DNA from: Cladosporium sp. IMV 00045
Taxonomy: Eukaryota; Ascomycota; Dothideomycetes; Cladosporiales; Cladosporiaceae
Length of the DNA: 64,000 nucleotides
Assembly: GCA_001931905.2 (NCBI GenBank)
Contig: MSJI02000534.1
Span: 1-64,000 of the forward strand
Direction: 5' to 3'
The notes beneath the pieces are model-generated. The model worked only from the letters and a program-made list of their open reading frames with translations. It was not told the origin of the DNA and ran no database searches. Below, in pieces: positions 1 to 10,260 of this stretch. Made by a program: the position numbers and the translations under genes. Within the stretch, counting starts at the first letter, position 1; each line of letters opens with the position of its first letter.

Positions 1-43
1 GACAAGAGCTTGAACGAGAGCAGCAAAACTCGTCTCACACAAC

Positions 44-2707
44 ATGAGCGTGATGGAGGCACCCTATACGATCGCCTCGCTGCCGAAGCCACTGGATGCT
101 GAAAATGGCAGTATCTACGCATCACCAGTCTACAGTTTCCGCGGCCTGAAGAAGAGGAAGAGGCACGAGGTCGTCGTCGGCATCGATGGAGAGAGCTTGA
201 ACATTTACAATGTATGGTTGTCTACGAAGCCACCAGGGTCACATGAAACTCACAGTCTTCAGGTTCAATCGCAATCAGTCGCCGCATCATACGCAATTCC
301 GCCTCAATCAAAACTCTGCTGCGCACCTTGTTCCGTCTACCTCAGGCGCAATGGCGACGCTCCCCCCGAGAGGCACACATACGCAGCACTTAGAGATACG
401 CGCTCCCAGTCAAACTGCAAAATCGTTCGCTTCGTGGAGCGTATTGGAGAGGGTTCAAGCTTCGCGGCACCCGTTAAGAGCGAGGTCAAACTACAGAATT
501 CACCTTTTGCCTTGGAAGCACTGCCTCCTACCAGCGAGGGTACAGCATCGTCTACTCAGGTCCTTGTCTCATACGATGACGGTGCAGTCGATTGCATCAC
601 TCCGGATGGCGCTCGTATCGACTGGAAGTACGCTGGCGAGGAATCCTCAAAGCAACAAATCGAGCACGCCATCACCGTGGACTTTGACACTGCAAAGAAG
701 GGTGTTTTGAAAGAACGTCAGGACTTGGCCACTGCCGTATCTGCGACCATTTCAGGCACTTCGCTCCTCTTCATGCGCATTGCGCGCACCCAGAAAGAGG
801 TCGCTCTCCAAATATTCAAGATCCGCAATGCGTTTCTCCAGCAAGCTGGTAGCACCGTTTCTGGTCTCGACTTTCTTGAGGCGATCACTTTGCCCGAAAC
901 CGCGAATGCAGCCTCGGAGGCTGCGACATGGGAACTGCATGCTGCGACTGGACAGATTTTCCAACTTTCTGAAGGCAACCTCACAATCTACGACTTGACT
1001 ACGCTCGCTCCTCGAGTCCAGTCCAAACTTGGCCGCAACACCGAGCCTATCACGTCTTTCACCCGAACATCCTCCTCTTCCATTCTTGCAATTAGCACTG
1101 GCATTGCACGCCTTTACGAGTCTAGGTTCGGCTCAATCCAAGCATCTGTGCCTTTGACACCGTCTTCAGCTGCTGGACAGAGCAAGAAGCGCAAACGTGA
1201 AAGCGGCGTCGACAATGATGCGGGAGTCCGTGTTGTGTCCAGCTTTTCGGATGTTGGCTTGGTTGCTGCCATTGATGGCACCCAACTCATCTCCTTCCAG
1301 GTCAACACAGACGCGAGGGATACTAAGCGGGGAAGGGCCACTGGCTCGTCTTTGATTGACGCCATTGGAAAGGCTTCGCGTACAGCAGTTGAAGCCTCTC
1401 CCTCCAGCGGCGCTAAGTGGGACTCTTGGAAATCTAACGTCGACAAGCTGGCTGATGCAAGCGATGTCGAGGCTCTGGAGGAGTTCCTTGTCAAGGATCT
1501 TGCTCTTCTTTCGGCGGATAGTGCAGACGCACAAGACGATGTCTTCCAGCTCGCTACTGAATCATACGACCCCAGCCGTGTGGACAGACAAAAGGCACTT
1601 TACCTCCTGGGCAAGATCTTCGCCAAGGAAGGAACAACACAGACCCTCAAACTTGAAGTACGATCACCTATCCTTATTCAATGGCTTGCCCTTGCCGGAT
1701 TCTTGAGCGCGGGCTATCTTTCAAAGACCGTGCAGCAGCAAGTGAGCGCTGGTGAGCTTGCACGAGCTTTGCAAACAGCCGATGACAGCTTTGAATTGCT
1801 CCACGACCTGATGGAACTTCCTGTGTTCTTCGATGTGGAAGAGGTTGTTGAGGCTTTGAAGATCCTGATCGAGTCTCTCGACATTCCTTCTACCGACATC
1901 TCCCAGCTCGCCCTCCCACCACCTGCGGACACCGATGCTGATGCTGATGTCGAAATGGACATCGGCGACGCCGACTCCAACTTCGAAGTCGAAACCCGCG
2001 CCGCCGAGAAAGAACTCCGCCAGGCTGTGTCCACTCTCCAAAATGGTCTGGAAGTGCGTAGCCAATCTCTGCGCCTGATTTTCGCCCGTCTGCGCTCTTT
2101 CCCTCAGAAGCTTGTAAAGACTGTCCTCCGCGCCCGCCTCTCGCAGAAAGAACTCGTTTTCTTCATCCAAGTGCTCCGCATCGAACTTGCCGAAGGCGGC
2201 TGGACATCTCGCTACATCGACGTAGGCAACGACGAATTCGCCAACCGCATCGAGGCCAGCGACAAGCAATCCGGCAGCACTTCCGAGCAGATCAAGGGCC
2301 CCTCAGACCAAGCCATCCGCCACATTGGCCATCTGCTCACCTGCGCCATCGACGCAATCAGCACCAGCGGCTGGCTCGTCGGCCTCAGCGGCAACGTCGA
2401 CACAACGCAGGAGATCCTCGACAGCGTGCGCGCCGAAGTCTCCGCCAGCTTGGAGGGCTGTCTCGAGGCGAAGACGCTCGAGCGTCTCCTCGCCGAATTG
2501 GAGAAGTACGCCGACGACGCCGAGAAGGCCGGTCTCAGCTTGGGTCCGATTGAGGATCTGGATGCTGCGGCGCTGCCTCTGGGCTGTCGCGTGGAGAAGA
2601 GCAAGAGGAATGCGAGCGGAAAGGAGGGCAAGAAGTCGAGACTGGAAATCGCTAGGGAGAAGGACCTGAGGGTTGGCAAATATTCGATTGATAGGATTAG
2701 GATTTGA
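44..2707 (+). CDS. utp8: U3 snoRNA-associated protein Utp8-like (ribosome biogenesis)
   Basis: A single open exon of 887 residues starting at the first ATG after a short leader. The N-terminus (APYTIASLPKPL, then a Lys/Arg cluster KKRKRHE near residue 36) and the extreme C-terminus (LRVGKYSIDRIRI) resemble the fungal Utp8/NOL11-type family, which has an N-terminal beta-propeller and a helical C-terminal half. Utp8 belongs to the t-UTP subcomplex of the small-subunit processome and acts in the nucleolus on early pre-18S rRNA; in yeast it is also linked to tRNA export. A second basic cluster (KKRKRES, about residue 385) could be a nuclear localisation signal. An acidic Asp/Ala-rich stretch lies near residue 635. 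The family call rests on overall likeness, not on a catalytic motif. The ATG at 53 is an alternative start. Confidence 0.62.
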   Translation: MSVMEAPYTIASLPKPLDAENGSIYASPVYSFRGLKKRKRHEVVVGIDGESLNIYNVWLSTKPPGSHETHSLQVQSQSVAASYAIPPQSKLCCAPCSVYLRRNGDAPPERHTYAALRDTRSQSNCKIVRFVERIGEGSSFAAPVKSEVKLQNSPFALEALPPTSEGTASSTQVLVSYDDGAVDCITPDGARIDWKYAGEESSKQQIEHAITVDFDTAKKGVLKERQDLATAVSATISGTSLLFMRIARTQKEVALQIFKIRNAFLQQAGSTVSGLDFLEAITLPETANAASEAATWELHAATGQIFQLSEGNLTIYDLTTLAPRVQSKLGRNTEPITSFTRTSSSSILAISTGIARLYESRFGSIQASVPLTPSSAAGQSKKRKRESGVDNDAGVRVVSSFSDVGLVAAIDGTQLISFQVNTDARDTKRGRATGSSLIDAIGKASRTAVEASPSSGAKWDSWKSNVDKLADASDVEALEEFLVKDLALLSADSADAQDDVFQLATESYDPSRVDRQKALYLLGKIFAKEGTTQTLKLEVRSPILIQWLALAGFLSAGYLSKTVQQQVSAGELARALQTADDSFELLHDLMELPVFFDVEEVVEALKILIESLDIPSTDISQLALPPPADTDADADVEMDIGDADSNFEVETRAAEKELRQAVSTLQNGLEVRSQSLRLIFARLRSFPQKLVKTVLRARLSQKELVFFIQVLRIELAEGGWTSRYIDVGNDEFANRIEASDKQSGSTSEQIKGPSDQAIRHIGHLLTCAIDAISTSGWLVGLSGNVDTTQEILDSVRAEVSASLEGCLEAKTLERLLAELEKYADDAEKAGLSLGPIEDLDAAALPLGCRVEKSKRNASGKEGKKSRLEIAREKDLRVGKYSIDRIRI

Positions 2708-3160
2708 AGGGATGTAGATGATGGAATCGATTGATCGAGAGGGGGCTGTTGTAGAAATAGATATCACCACAGGAGAGAACTTGTATAATCATCAGAATGA
2801 CTAAACATGCATCTAGTCTTGATCACCTTGTTTTATTGCTCTTTTGTCGATTCGTACGTGGATCATTAAGATAGGTACATGTATGTCTCCCACCACCACG
2901 ATGTAGCAGCGGCGCCATCTCCGCTGACGAAAGTCGAAGCTTCGTCGCCACCGAACGATTTACCAAATGAACATTCACATCCATCACCTTGATGGCTATG
3001 ATCTGCAACCACTCCAACAAATATCATATCGCACAATATCCAAAGTCAATTGTCACTGGGATCGATACCTCAATTCCCTGCATCTCAGCCTCACACGCTT
3101 CAACGATATCCTCTCACCGGACCTCACCTACCCACACAACGGCATCAATCACAACCAAGA
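2708..3160. other. Intergenic spacer between tandem genes
   Basis: About 450 bases holding the 3' end of the Utp8-like gene and the leader of the PARG-like gene. Open frames extending upstream of 3161 begin with TTG and read as low-complexity leader, so I see no extra gene here. Confidence 0.5.
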
Positions 3161-4312
3161 ATGGGCCGCGAAACCCCCTCCATAGGCCAACCACCAGCCT
3201 CTTACCGCAAAAACGCCCGCTCCAAACAAGCAAAAGCAACTCTGAACAAAACCATCCCGGCGCTCCTGACGGCCCACCCGCGCGCAAAGAAAGGCGTACA
3301 AGCCTCCGAATTGATCGTCGACCCTCCTCCCCCATCATCGAGAGAAAACAAAACCGCCCCAACCAACAAAAACAACACCACCAAGAAGAACAAACCAGCC
3401 AACACCACAACCTCCCCAACCCAACCCACCCTCACCCTCAGCATAACCGTCTCCGACCCCCTCTCCGCCGCCCACACCCTCCTACACGACCCCTCCACCA
3501 ACCTCCCAGACCTAACCAACACCCTCCCCCGCGTCGGCATTCTGAACATGGCCTCCCCCCTGACCCCCGGGGGAGGTTTCCTCAACGGCTCCAGCACCCC
3601 AGAATCCTCCCTGTGCATGCGCACAACCCTCCTCCCCTCCCTTCTCGACTCGTACTACCCGCTCCCCTCCCTCGGCGGCGTGTACACGCCCGATGTCCTG
3701 GCTTTCCGAGACGAGCGGGGCGAAGACCTCCCCAAGCATTCTCGGTGGTTCGTCGACGTGGTCTCCGCGGGCATGCTTCGCTTCCCGGAAGTGGAGCTCG
3801 ACGAAGAAACGGGACGGGGGACGTACGCGAGTTCGAAAGACAGGGAAGAGGTCGTGGGGAAGGTGAGGGGGGTGATGAGGATTTTTGCGCGGAAGGGGTG
3901 CAAAAGGGTGGTTGTGGGAGCGTGGGGGTGTGGGGTTTATGGGAATCCGGTCGGGGAGGTGGCGAGGGCTTGGAGGAGGGTGCTGGTGGGTAGGAAGGGA
4001 AGAGGGGAGGGGTGGGAGGGTTTGGGGTTGGAAAGGGTGGTTTTCGCGGTGGGGGATGGGGGGTTGGCGGAGGGGTTTAGGGAGGCGTTTGGGGAGGGAC
4101 TGGAGTGGGATGAGGGGGCAGGGGCTGAGGATGGGGAGGAGGGAGAGGAGGACGATGGAGAGGAGGAGGATGTTGAGGCGGTGAGGTTGAGGGAGATGCA
4201 GGAGAAGATCGAGGAAATGCATTTACGCATCGAGCAGGCGAAGACGCCGCAGTTGAAAGCTGGGTTGATGTCGGTTTTGGCTGGGTTGGAAAGTCAGGTA
4301 CCGCAAGACTGA
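3161..4312 (+). CDS. Microbial-type poly(ADP-ribose) glycohydrolase (PARG-like, TIGR02452) protein with altered catalytic loop
   Basis: 383 residues from the ATG at 3161, which has A at -3 and G at +4; the open frame upstream has only a TTG and reads as leader. The core is a macrodomain: NMASPLTPGGGFLNG (residues about 129-143), then LCMRTTLLPSL, a YTPDVLAFRDE stretch, and VVVGAWGCGVYGNP near residue 250. These match the TIGR02452/DUF2263 family, whose members remove ADP-ribose from proteins. In active bacterial-type PARGs the Gly-rich loop is followed by Gln-Glu-Glu, with the last Glu as catalytic acid; here those positions are Pro147-Glu148-Ser149, so activity is doubtful. A Lys-rich, probably disordered stretch precedes the domain, and a Glu/Asp-rich tail plus a short helix (EMQEKIEEMHLRIEQ) follows it. 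Confidence 0.7.
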   Translation: MGRETPSIGQPPASYRKNARSKQAKATLNKTIPALLTAHPRAKKGVQASELIVDPPPPSSRENKTAPTNKNNTTKKNKPANTTTSPTQPTLTLSITVSDPLSAAHTLLHDPSTNLPDLTNTLPRVGILNMASPLTPGGGFLNGSSTPESSLCMRTTLLPSLLDSYYPLPSLGGVYTPDVLAFRDERGEDLPKHSRWFVDVVSAGMLRFPEVELDEETGRGTYASSKDREEVVGKVRGVMRIFARKGCKRVVVGAWGCGVYGNPVGEVARAWRRVLVGRKGRGEGWEGLGLERVVFAVGDGGLAEGFREAFGEGLEWDEGAGAEDGEEGEEDDGEEEDVEAVRLREMQEKIEEMHLRIEQAKTPQLKAGLMSVLAGLESQVPQD

Positions 4313-5572
4313 TTGGATAGAATTCAGAGCAAGCATCCAAACATTCAATGAATACATTCAGAGCATGGAGATATGATGAGAGATATGATGAGAAAGCTAC
4401 TAAAAAATTACTCAAGCCGGGACTTCAAACCAACCCAGCAAACTACCCATCTACTCAAAAGACATCGAAACCCCTCCGAAACATCCCCTTCAACCCTCCC
4501 ACTCAGCGTTAGGATCGTGGATCAGAAGAGGGCTGAGCGGTCGACGTGCTATGGAGGGGATGTGTTTGATTAGTAAGTTAGTGCTGAGGAAACCACGCTG
4601 TTGCCTGTATGTCGTTTGAAGACCATTCAATATCAAAAACCCAGAAGGTCGAGAGGAGTCGCACGTCCACACGTGAAATATCTGTTCCTCCACACGAAAA
4701 CACCCAGACTGACAATGTTCATGCAAATGACATCTGGTGAAGTTTACTCGTATCGTGGAAAACGGTATTGCTGCGAGATCAAGTAAGCCAGAAGTTGGTT
4801 GAAGCGTGTGAGTAGCTATATGTATCAAAAGCAAGTTGCTTGCATGCAGGGCCTATGTAGAGAGCTAGCATTAGTTGCGGTCATGGCGATGAGCGGCCAC
4901 TCTGGAGGAATTCAGGAATCCTCTTATTAGCAGGTAAATTAGGATGATTCCAAAGAGCGTCCCTAGTCTTGTATACGTGAGCCAAGAATCTCAAGAGCAC
5001 CAGATGATGAGAAAAAGGCCTGAATCTTGAAATTGGATTTCTGATTGGTTCACTTTACAGAAGAAAGGAAATTAGGATTTCGATGGGTGTGCCGGGCAAT
5101 GGCATCAGACAGTAGGCACTTTGTTTAAAAAAGAAAAAAAGAAAGAAAAAAGGAAAGAAAAAAGGTACCAGCACCTCAGGAAAAGAAAGACCGTTGACCT
5201 CGCAAGCCGCTGCCGCAATAGTTTTTAAAATGCAACCTCCATTCCATGCCGAAAGAAAAGGGCGAAGCGAGACTTGTTGGAAGAAAGAATTGGGTGGAGG
5301 CCCGAAGTAATCGCCTTACGCCGAGAGCCAGCTGCAAAAGAGAAAAAAGCGTGACTCGATGTTGTTTTAAGAGTACAGCCCCAAAGTGCCCTGATGAAAA
5401 ATTACTCGTTGGATGCGCCAGGCTTGTCCTTTTTCCTGCGAGTCCTTTTTTTTTGTTTGTGGGTGGGATTTTTTTGGGTCAAGTCGTTGTCGTAGCGGAC
5501 ATGTTCGCGTGCTTCCCGGAAAGGGTTCTTGTTGTGATTAGACGCTCTGATAATCCGGTTGCGCTGGGGGTT
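4313..5572. other. Intergenic, convergent genes; purine tract
   Basis: About 1.26 kb between the convergent PARG-like and Tem1-like genes. It holds an A/G-rich tract at about 5127-5170 and a T-rich stretch near 5445-5475. No frame has convincing protein character and no RNA gene is recognised. Confidence 0.4.
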
Positions 5573-6544
5573 TCAGCCGACGGACTGGTAAAGCAGAAGG
5601 GGTTCGCCGACGTGCTCGATTTCCGGAATCGTGCAACGCAGATCGAAGGCCTTTGACAGAACGATCTTGAATATCTGTAGATGTGTGAGTGGCTTGCGAT
5701 GAACATGTCAAAATCCGTAATCTCTTGCTTACCTTCTGCACGTTGATGCTGTGGCTGGTCGAGCTAAAAATCAAGCTCGCTTTCATTGCCTTGGCGAAAC
5801 GCTTTGCTTGAAGTGAGATCTCCTCCTGCTCTTCCCGGGGAAAGTTGACGAAGTGGTCGTACTTGGTGCCGACCAAGAAAGGGATTGCTGTCTTGTTGAA
5901 GCCACGACCTTGGCGGTACCACTCTTTGATCGAGTTGAGAGTGGATTTGCGAGTCAGATCGAACATGAAAAGAATGGCTACTGCGTCGTTGCAGACGAGT
6001 GGAAGCATGTTGACGAATTCGCGCTGACCACCGAGATCCCAAATAGAAAAGGTGATCTCGGTGTTTCGAATAGAAATGGTCTTCTCCATGAAATTCACAC
6101 CTGCCGCTCGGTTAGCTTGATTTGTGCCCAGTATGACAGTTTTGATCCCTTCTTACCAAGCGTCTGAATGTAGTCCTCGTCCCAGCTGCCCTCAACGTAC
6201 TTGACCATCAAACTGGTCTTGCCGATCTGCGCATCTCCTACCATGCCGACCTTGATGACCACACTCGAGTTCTTCTGCGCCTGTGACCGATTATCCCCAT
6301 ACTGGCTCCCTTGCGCGTTCGCACTTGGTGGTCTGCTGTTTTCCCGGTCTGGCGTGTTGTCGGCAGACTGTGAGTAGGGTCGGTTGAAGCCAGTGTCGGA
6401 GTAGGATGTCTGGGGGCGCTCGTGATATGTCGGGTTCTGGCTGGGCAGGTTGTTGGCGGTGATGGTGTTCATGCTGGCCTCATCGGCGTTGCTGTTGCTG
6501 CTGCCCGGGGTGGCTTGTGGCTCGGAGGGAGGAGGAGGATCCAT
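5573..6544 (-). CDS. tem1: Septation/mitotic-exit GTPase Tem1/Spg1
   Basis: Three exons on the minus strand: 6544-6157, 6100-5733 and 5674-5573, giving 285 residues. Introns of 56 and 58 nt have GTAAGA/GTAAGC donors and CAG acceptors and keep frame. After a Ser/Pro/Asn-rich extension of about 95 residues comes a Ras-like domain: P-loop GDAQIGKTS (103-111), switch region [11 protein letters not shown]3 WDLGGQ (150-155) and G4 TKYD in place of NKxD, which is characteristic of Tem1/Spg1. The C-terminus [11 protein letters not shown] is diagnostic. This GTPase sits on spindle pole bodies and triggers the septation initiation/mitotic exit network through a Cdc7/Cdc15-type kinase. The Met of MDPPPP at 6544 is the first plausible start; the open frame further upstream reads as leader. 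Confidence 0.92.
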
Positions 6545-8018
6545 GTTGAGACGAGGCTGCAATTGGGCTGAATAGGGTCGGGTATGGGGGGTGTGTGGTA
6601 GCGTGAGACCGGCGGGTCTGCCTTGTGCGCGTAGTGGAGATGTCTCAATCGGCAGCTGCAGGCTGTAACAGTGCAGGATCCGGCCCAACAGGGTGGAAAG
6701 GACGCAAGTCGGTGGTGTGGAGTGGGAGTGTTTTGGGATGCGTGCCAGTCTGGTGTCAGTGGACAGCGGGGCTTTGGAGCGCGCCTGTGAACGAGCGGAT
6801 GCGGTGGTGAGTCCGGGAAAGGCGAGGCTCGCTGGGAGAGGCACGTGATAAGGTGACTTGGAGGGAAAGAAGTGAAGTGATGTCTCTCTCTCTCGCGCGC
6901 AGACTCCTTCTGGGTGCAGCGTGCGCGGTTGGAGAGGTCGTGCGCAGCAATAGAGGGGAAGGTAAGACGTGTGTTTGGTTTGGTCGCTCTGTCGCCGACC
7001 AATCAAGCTGTCAACCGCCAGATGCGGCTGAAGCCGCCCACTGGATTGCTCCACCAAAATGCACAGACGGAGACCATGTCATCGGATTTCGTCCTGGCGA
7101 TGATGGCATTTGCGAGGTGAGATTTGGGGTGAGCGGGATCTGTTGTTTGTGATTGATCTTGCATGAATGCGTCTTGATATTACTTACACTCTCTCGGTTG
7201 CTAGGGGACCCGCACGTGTGCATATTGGATCTTCTGGTATCATACTCTTCACCAAGGTGGCAAGACCGCCCATTTTATATGAGGACACGACAGATCCTCA
7301 CTCCATACACCATTGGATGTTCTGGTTCATCCTCGGCGGGCGCTTAGGGTTGGGCATAACAGCGGTCAGCTTTTTAGGAAGCTGCACGATGACCGAACTC
7401 CAACGGTCTTTGATGCTGAAATGGCCGATCTGTCTTTTTGGACTCTAGTGCTCTGGACGACAGCACTCTGAAGAGCTGAGAGACGAAAGTTTACTGCACT
7501 GATGCTGGCAGAGCAACGACAGGCCATGCTTCATAACGGAGGCATCGTTATAGGCATTCGAGCCTTCTGCCGGCCGACGTGATGAACTAGCCATTGAATT
7601 TGATTCGGAAACGACCTAGTAAATGCTGTTAAGGCGGTCTGCTGGTGCTTTCAGCGGCTCAGGCACGCTTCCAATGGCCCAGCAATATCATCCACTAGCA
7701 TCAGAACGACTGTAGGCGATATGAGCCGAGGGTAGACATTTCAATAGGATACCATGCCTGTAGGAACTCAGTGTTCGTGATCAGGTTCTCGTATTTTAGG
7801 ATCTAAGTACACCTAGGCGCTTGTCCAGGAGCACGCTGCGCGAGTAAGGAATTCTGGCAAAGAGAGAGAGATGGAGTGCCAGCCCCACCTCAGCTTTATC
7901 GGCTCTTATCTGATCGAAATAAATTTGGCGATGACATGCGGAGAACCAGTCGCATCCCAAACCTTTGAAGACACTTCCAACACCCATACACTCATAAACA
8001 TATACACACTCTCACAAC
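6545..8018. other. Divergent intergenic region (Tem1 / Rrb1 promoters)
   Basis: About 1.47 kb between two divergently transcribed genes; it must contain both promoters. A CT/GA-rich stretch lies around 6880-6905. The leader before 8019 is rich in CA and CTCACAAC, common before fungal start codons. I see no further gene. Confidence 0.45.
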
Positions 8019-9506
8019 ATGTCTAAGCGCCCAGCACAAGACGACGATCAGGCCTCTCCTCAGGCTCTCAAGGCCGGCGAGAGGCCCATCGCAAACACCA
8101 CCACCCCCGACGGCGAGGACTTCGAAGACGAGTTCGAAGATGAGTTCGAGAGCGAAGACGAGATCTTGGAGGCCGGTGTAGACGGCAGACCAGACGAAGA
8201 GCGGGAAGCCGAGCAGGCAGAGAGCGGTGCTATGGAAGTGGACAAGGAGACCTTCATCCCCGGCCGACACAAACTGGACGCCAACCAGACGCTTTCTCCC
8301 GACCTGAGCACGTACGAGATGCTGCACTCGCTGGAAACCACATGGCCATGCCTCAGTTTCGACATCGTCCGCGACCAGCTCGGCGACGACAGGAAGAGCT
8401 ACCCCGCCACCGTCTACGCCGTCGCCGGCACACAAGCCGCCCAAGGCCGCGAGAGGGAAAACCAGCTCATGGTGATGAAGCTGTCCGGGCTGTCGCGCAA
8501 CGACGAGGCGCAAAACCAGGACTCGGACGACGAAGAGGACGACGAGGACGAGGACGACGACGCCATCCTGGAAACCAAATCCATCCCTCTCACCAGCACC
8601 ACCAACCGCATCCGCGCCCACCAGACGCCTCAAGCCTCCTCCTCCGCCCGCCCCACAACCCTCACAGCCTCGATGCAAGAGTCCGGCGACGTGCTCATCC
8701 ACGACGTGACACCCCACCTCACCTCCTTCGACACCCCGGGCTTCACCATCCCCCCCAATGCCAACAAACCCCTCAGCACGATCCGCGCCCACAAAGGCGT
8801 CGAAGGCTACGCCCTCGACTGGTCGCCCTTGATCCCCTCGGGCAAACTCCTCACCGGCGACACAGCGGGCAAAATCTTCGCCACCACCCGCACCGAAGGC
8901 GGCGGCTTCGTCACCGACACGAACCCTTTCACCGGCCACACGAGCAGCGTTGAAGAGCTGCAATGGTCGCCCAACGAGCGCAACGTCTTCGCCTCCGCCT
9001 CCGCCGACGGGACCGTGAAAATCTGGGACGCGCGCAGCAAATCCCGCTCCCCGGCGCTGTCGGTGCAAGTCTCCAACACCGACGTCAACGTCCTCTCGTG
9101 GTCCAAACTGACCCCGCATCTTCTCGCCTCCGGCCACGACGACGGCAGCTTCAGCATCCACGACCTGCGGGCTTGGAAGAACCCCGCCACAGCAGCCTCC
9201 GCCAAACCCGTCGCCTCTTTCGACTTCCACAAAGAGCAAATCACCTCGCTCGAATGGCACCCGACGGACGACAGCATCATCAGCGCGTGCGCGGGCGACA
9301 GCACGCTCACCCTGTGGGATTTGGCCGTGGAATTGGACGACGAGGAGAGCAGGTACACGGCCGACGCGGGCGATGTGCCGCCCCAGTTGCTGTTCGTGCA
9401 TTACATGGATAAGGTCAAGGAGAGCCATTGGCACCCGCAGATTCCTGGCGTGGCGCTGGCGACGGGCGGGAGTGGGTTGGGTGTGTTCAGGACGATTAGC
9501 GTGTAA
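8019..9506 (+). CDS. rrb1: Rrb1/GRWD1 WD40 ribosome assembly chaperone
   Basis: A single exon of 495 residues. The acidic N-terminus (EDEFEDEFESEDE, residues about 35-47) precedes HKLDANQTLSPDLSTYEML and TTWPCLSFDIV, the N-terminal signature of the Rrb1/GRWD1 and RbAp48-like group. An internal acidic insert (DSDDEEDDEDEDDDA) lies near residue 170. At least four WD repeats follow, with clear blades GHTSSVEELQWSP...VKIWDARS, VLSWSKLTPHLLASGHDDGSF and ITSLEWHPTDDS...LTLWDLA. Rrb1 binds ribosomal protein L3 (Rpl3) and escorts it to nuclear pre-60S particles. A long antisense frame across the gene is a shadow of its GC-rich codons. Confidence 0.9.
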   Translation: MSKRPAQDDDQASPQALKAGERPIANTTTPDGEDFEDEFEDEFESEDEILEAGVDGRPDEEREAEQAESGAMEVDKETFIPGRHKLDANQTLSPDLSTYEMLHSLETTWPCLSFDIVRDQLGDDRKSYPATVYAVAGTQAAQGRERENQLMVMKLSGLSRNDEAQNQDSDDEEDDEDEDDDAILETKSIPLTSTTNRIRAHQTPQASSSARPTTLTASMQESGDVLIHDVTPHLTSFDTPGFTIPPNANKPLSTIRAHKGVEGYALDWSPLIPSGKLLTGDTAGKIFATTRTEGGGFVTDTNPFTGHTSSVEELQWSPNERNVFASASADGTVKIWDARSKSRSPALSVQVSNTDVNVLSWSKLTPHLLASGHDDGSFSIHDLRAWKNPATAASAKPVASFDFHKEQITSLEWHPTDDSIISACAGDSTLTLWDLAVELDDEESRYTADAGDVPPQLLFVHYMDKVKESHWHPQIPGVALATGGSGLGVFRTISV

Positions 9507-10260
9507 GGGAGAGTGGAGCGTGGTGATGCATGCGGGTTTTTGATTCTATGAGGATAGACCGACGAATAAGAAATCTCACGTAGAGATGGGAACACAAAAA
9601 TTTTCATTCTGGCCATCCCCGTCTCTTCATCCCCCTTGGTCTTTTGAAGGCACAATGCAGCATTCTCCGTGAGACAGCCAACCCGTCATTCCCATTGCAC
9701 CTCTACGAATGAGGTGGGCAAAAGAGAAAGTAATAAAAGACGAGAGATCCAACCTGCGTGAGGACTTGAAGCTTGTCTGAACAATGCACACAAAACCTAC
9801 ATGACGAGCATGAGACTTCTGACCCGGTATGCCTGAGTTTATGGATCGACTCGGCTCAGAAGACAGGTTCAGCACACAATCTGGAAGTCGCAAAGTACCT
9901 ACTTGGATCAGGGGAAAGAGCAAGGTAATAGGGGGGTGGGGTGGAGAAACAGAAAGCCATGACTGATGAGACGGAAATTCTAGAGGAATCCGCTTTGGAT
10001 GCCAATGAGAGCGAGAACGGGAAAGAAAAAGTGCGAGAAAGACAATCATGCGCTTTTTTTCAGACATCGCTTGCTACAAGACAAAGTTCAAGCTGTCCTC
10101 TCACAAATCCCGGTCATGCTCGAAACGAGGAAATCAGCCCTCTCACGAAGAATCCCGTCTCTCTCACAATCCCAATCCCCTCAGCCAAGTTTCCCTCGAA
10201 GAGATCACCTCGAAAAGAACCTTACAAACCTCACCCACCTACCCATCCCATCTCATCTCA
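9507..10260. other. Intergenic, convergent 3' ends
   Basis: About 750 bases between the 3' ends of the Rrb1 gene and the Ste50-like gene. The last 200 bases are C-rich and T-rich. No gene or RNA is recognised. Confidence 0.4.

Noticed and set aside
3050..3160. Upstream extension of the PARG-like frame
   Set aside because: Begins with TTG and reads as leader; the ATG at 3161 has a good start context.
7992..9434. 480-codon open frame on the minus strand
   Set aside because: Exact antisense of the Rrb1 WD40 gene; a by-product of GC-rich third positions. Its Gly/Val/Arg-rich text has no motif.
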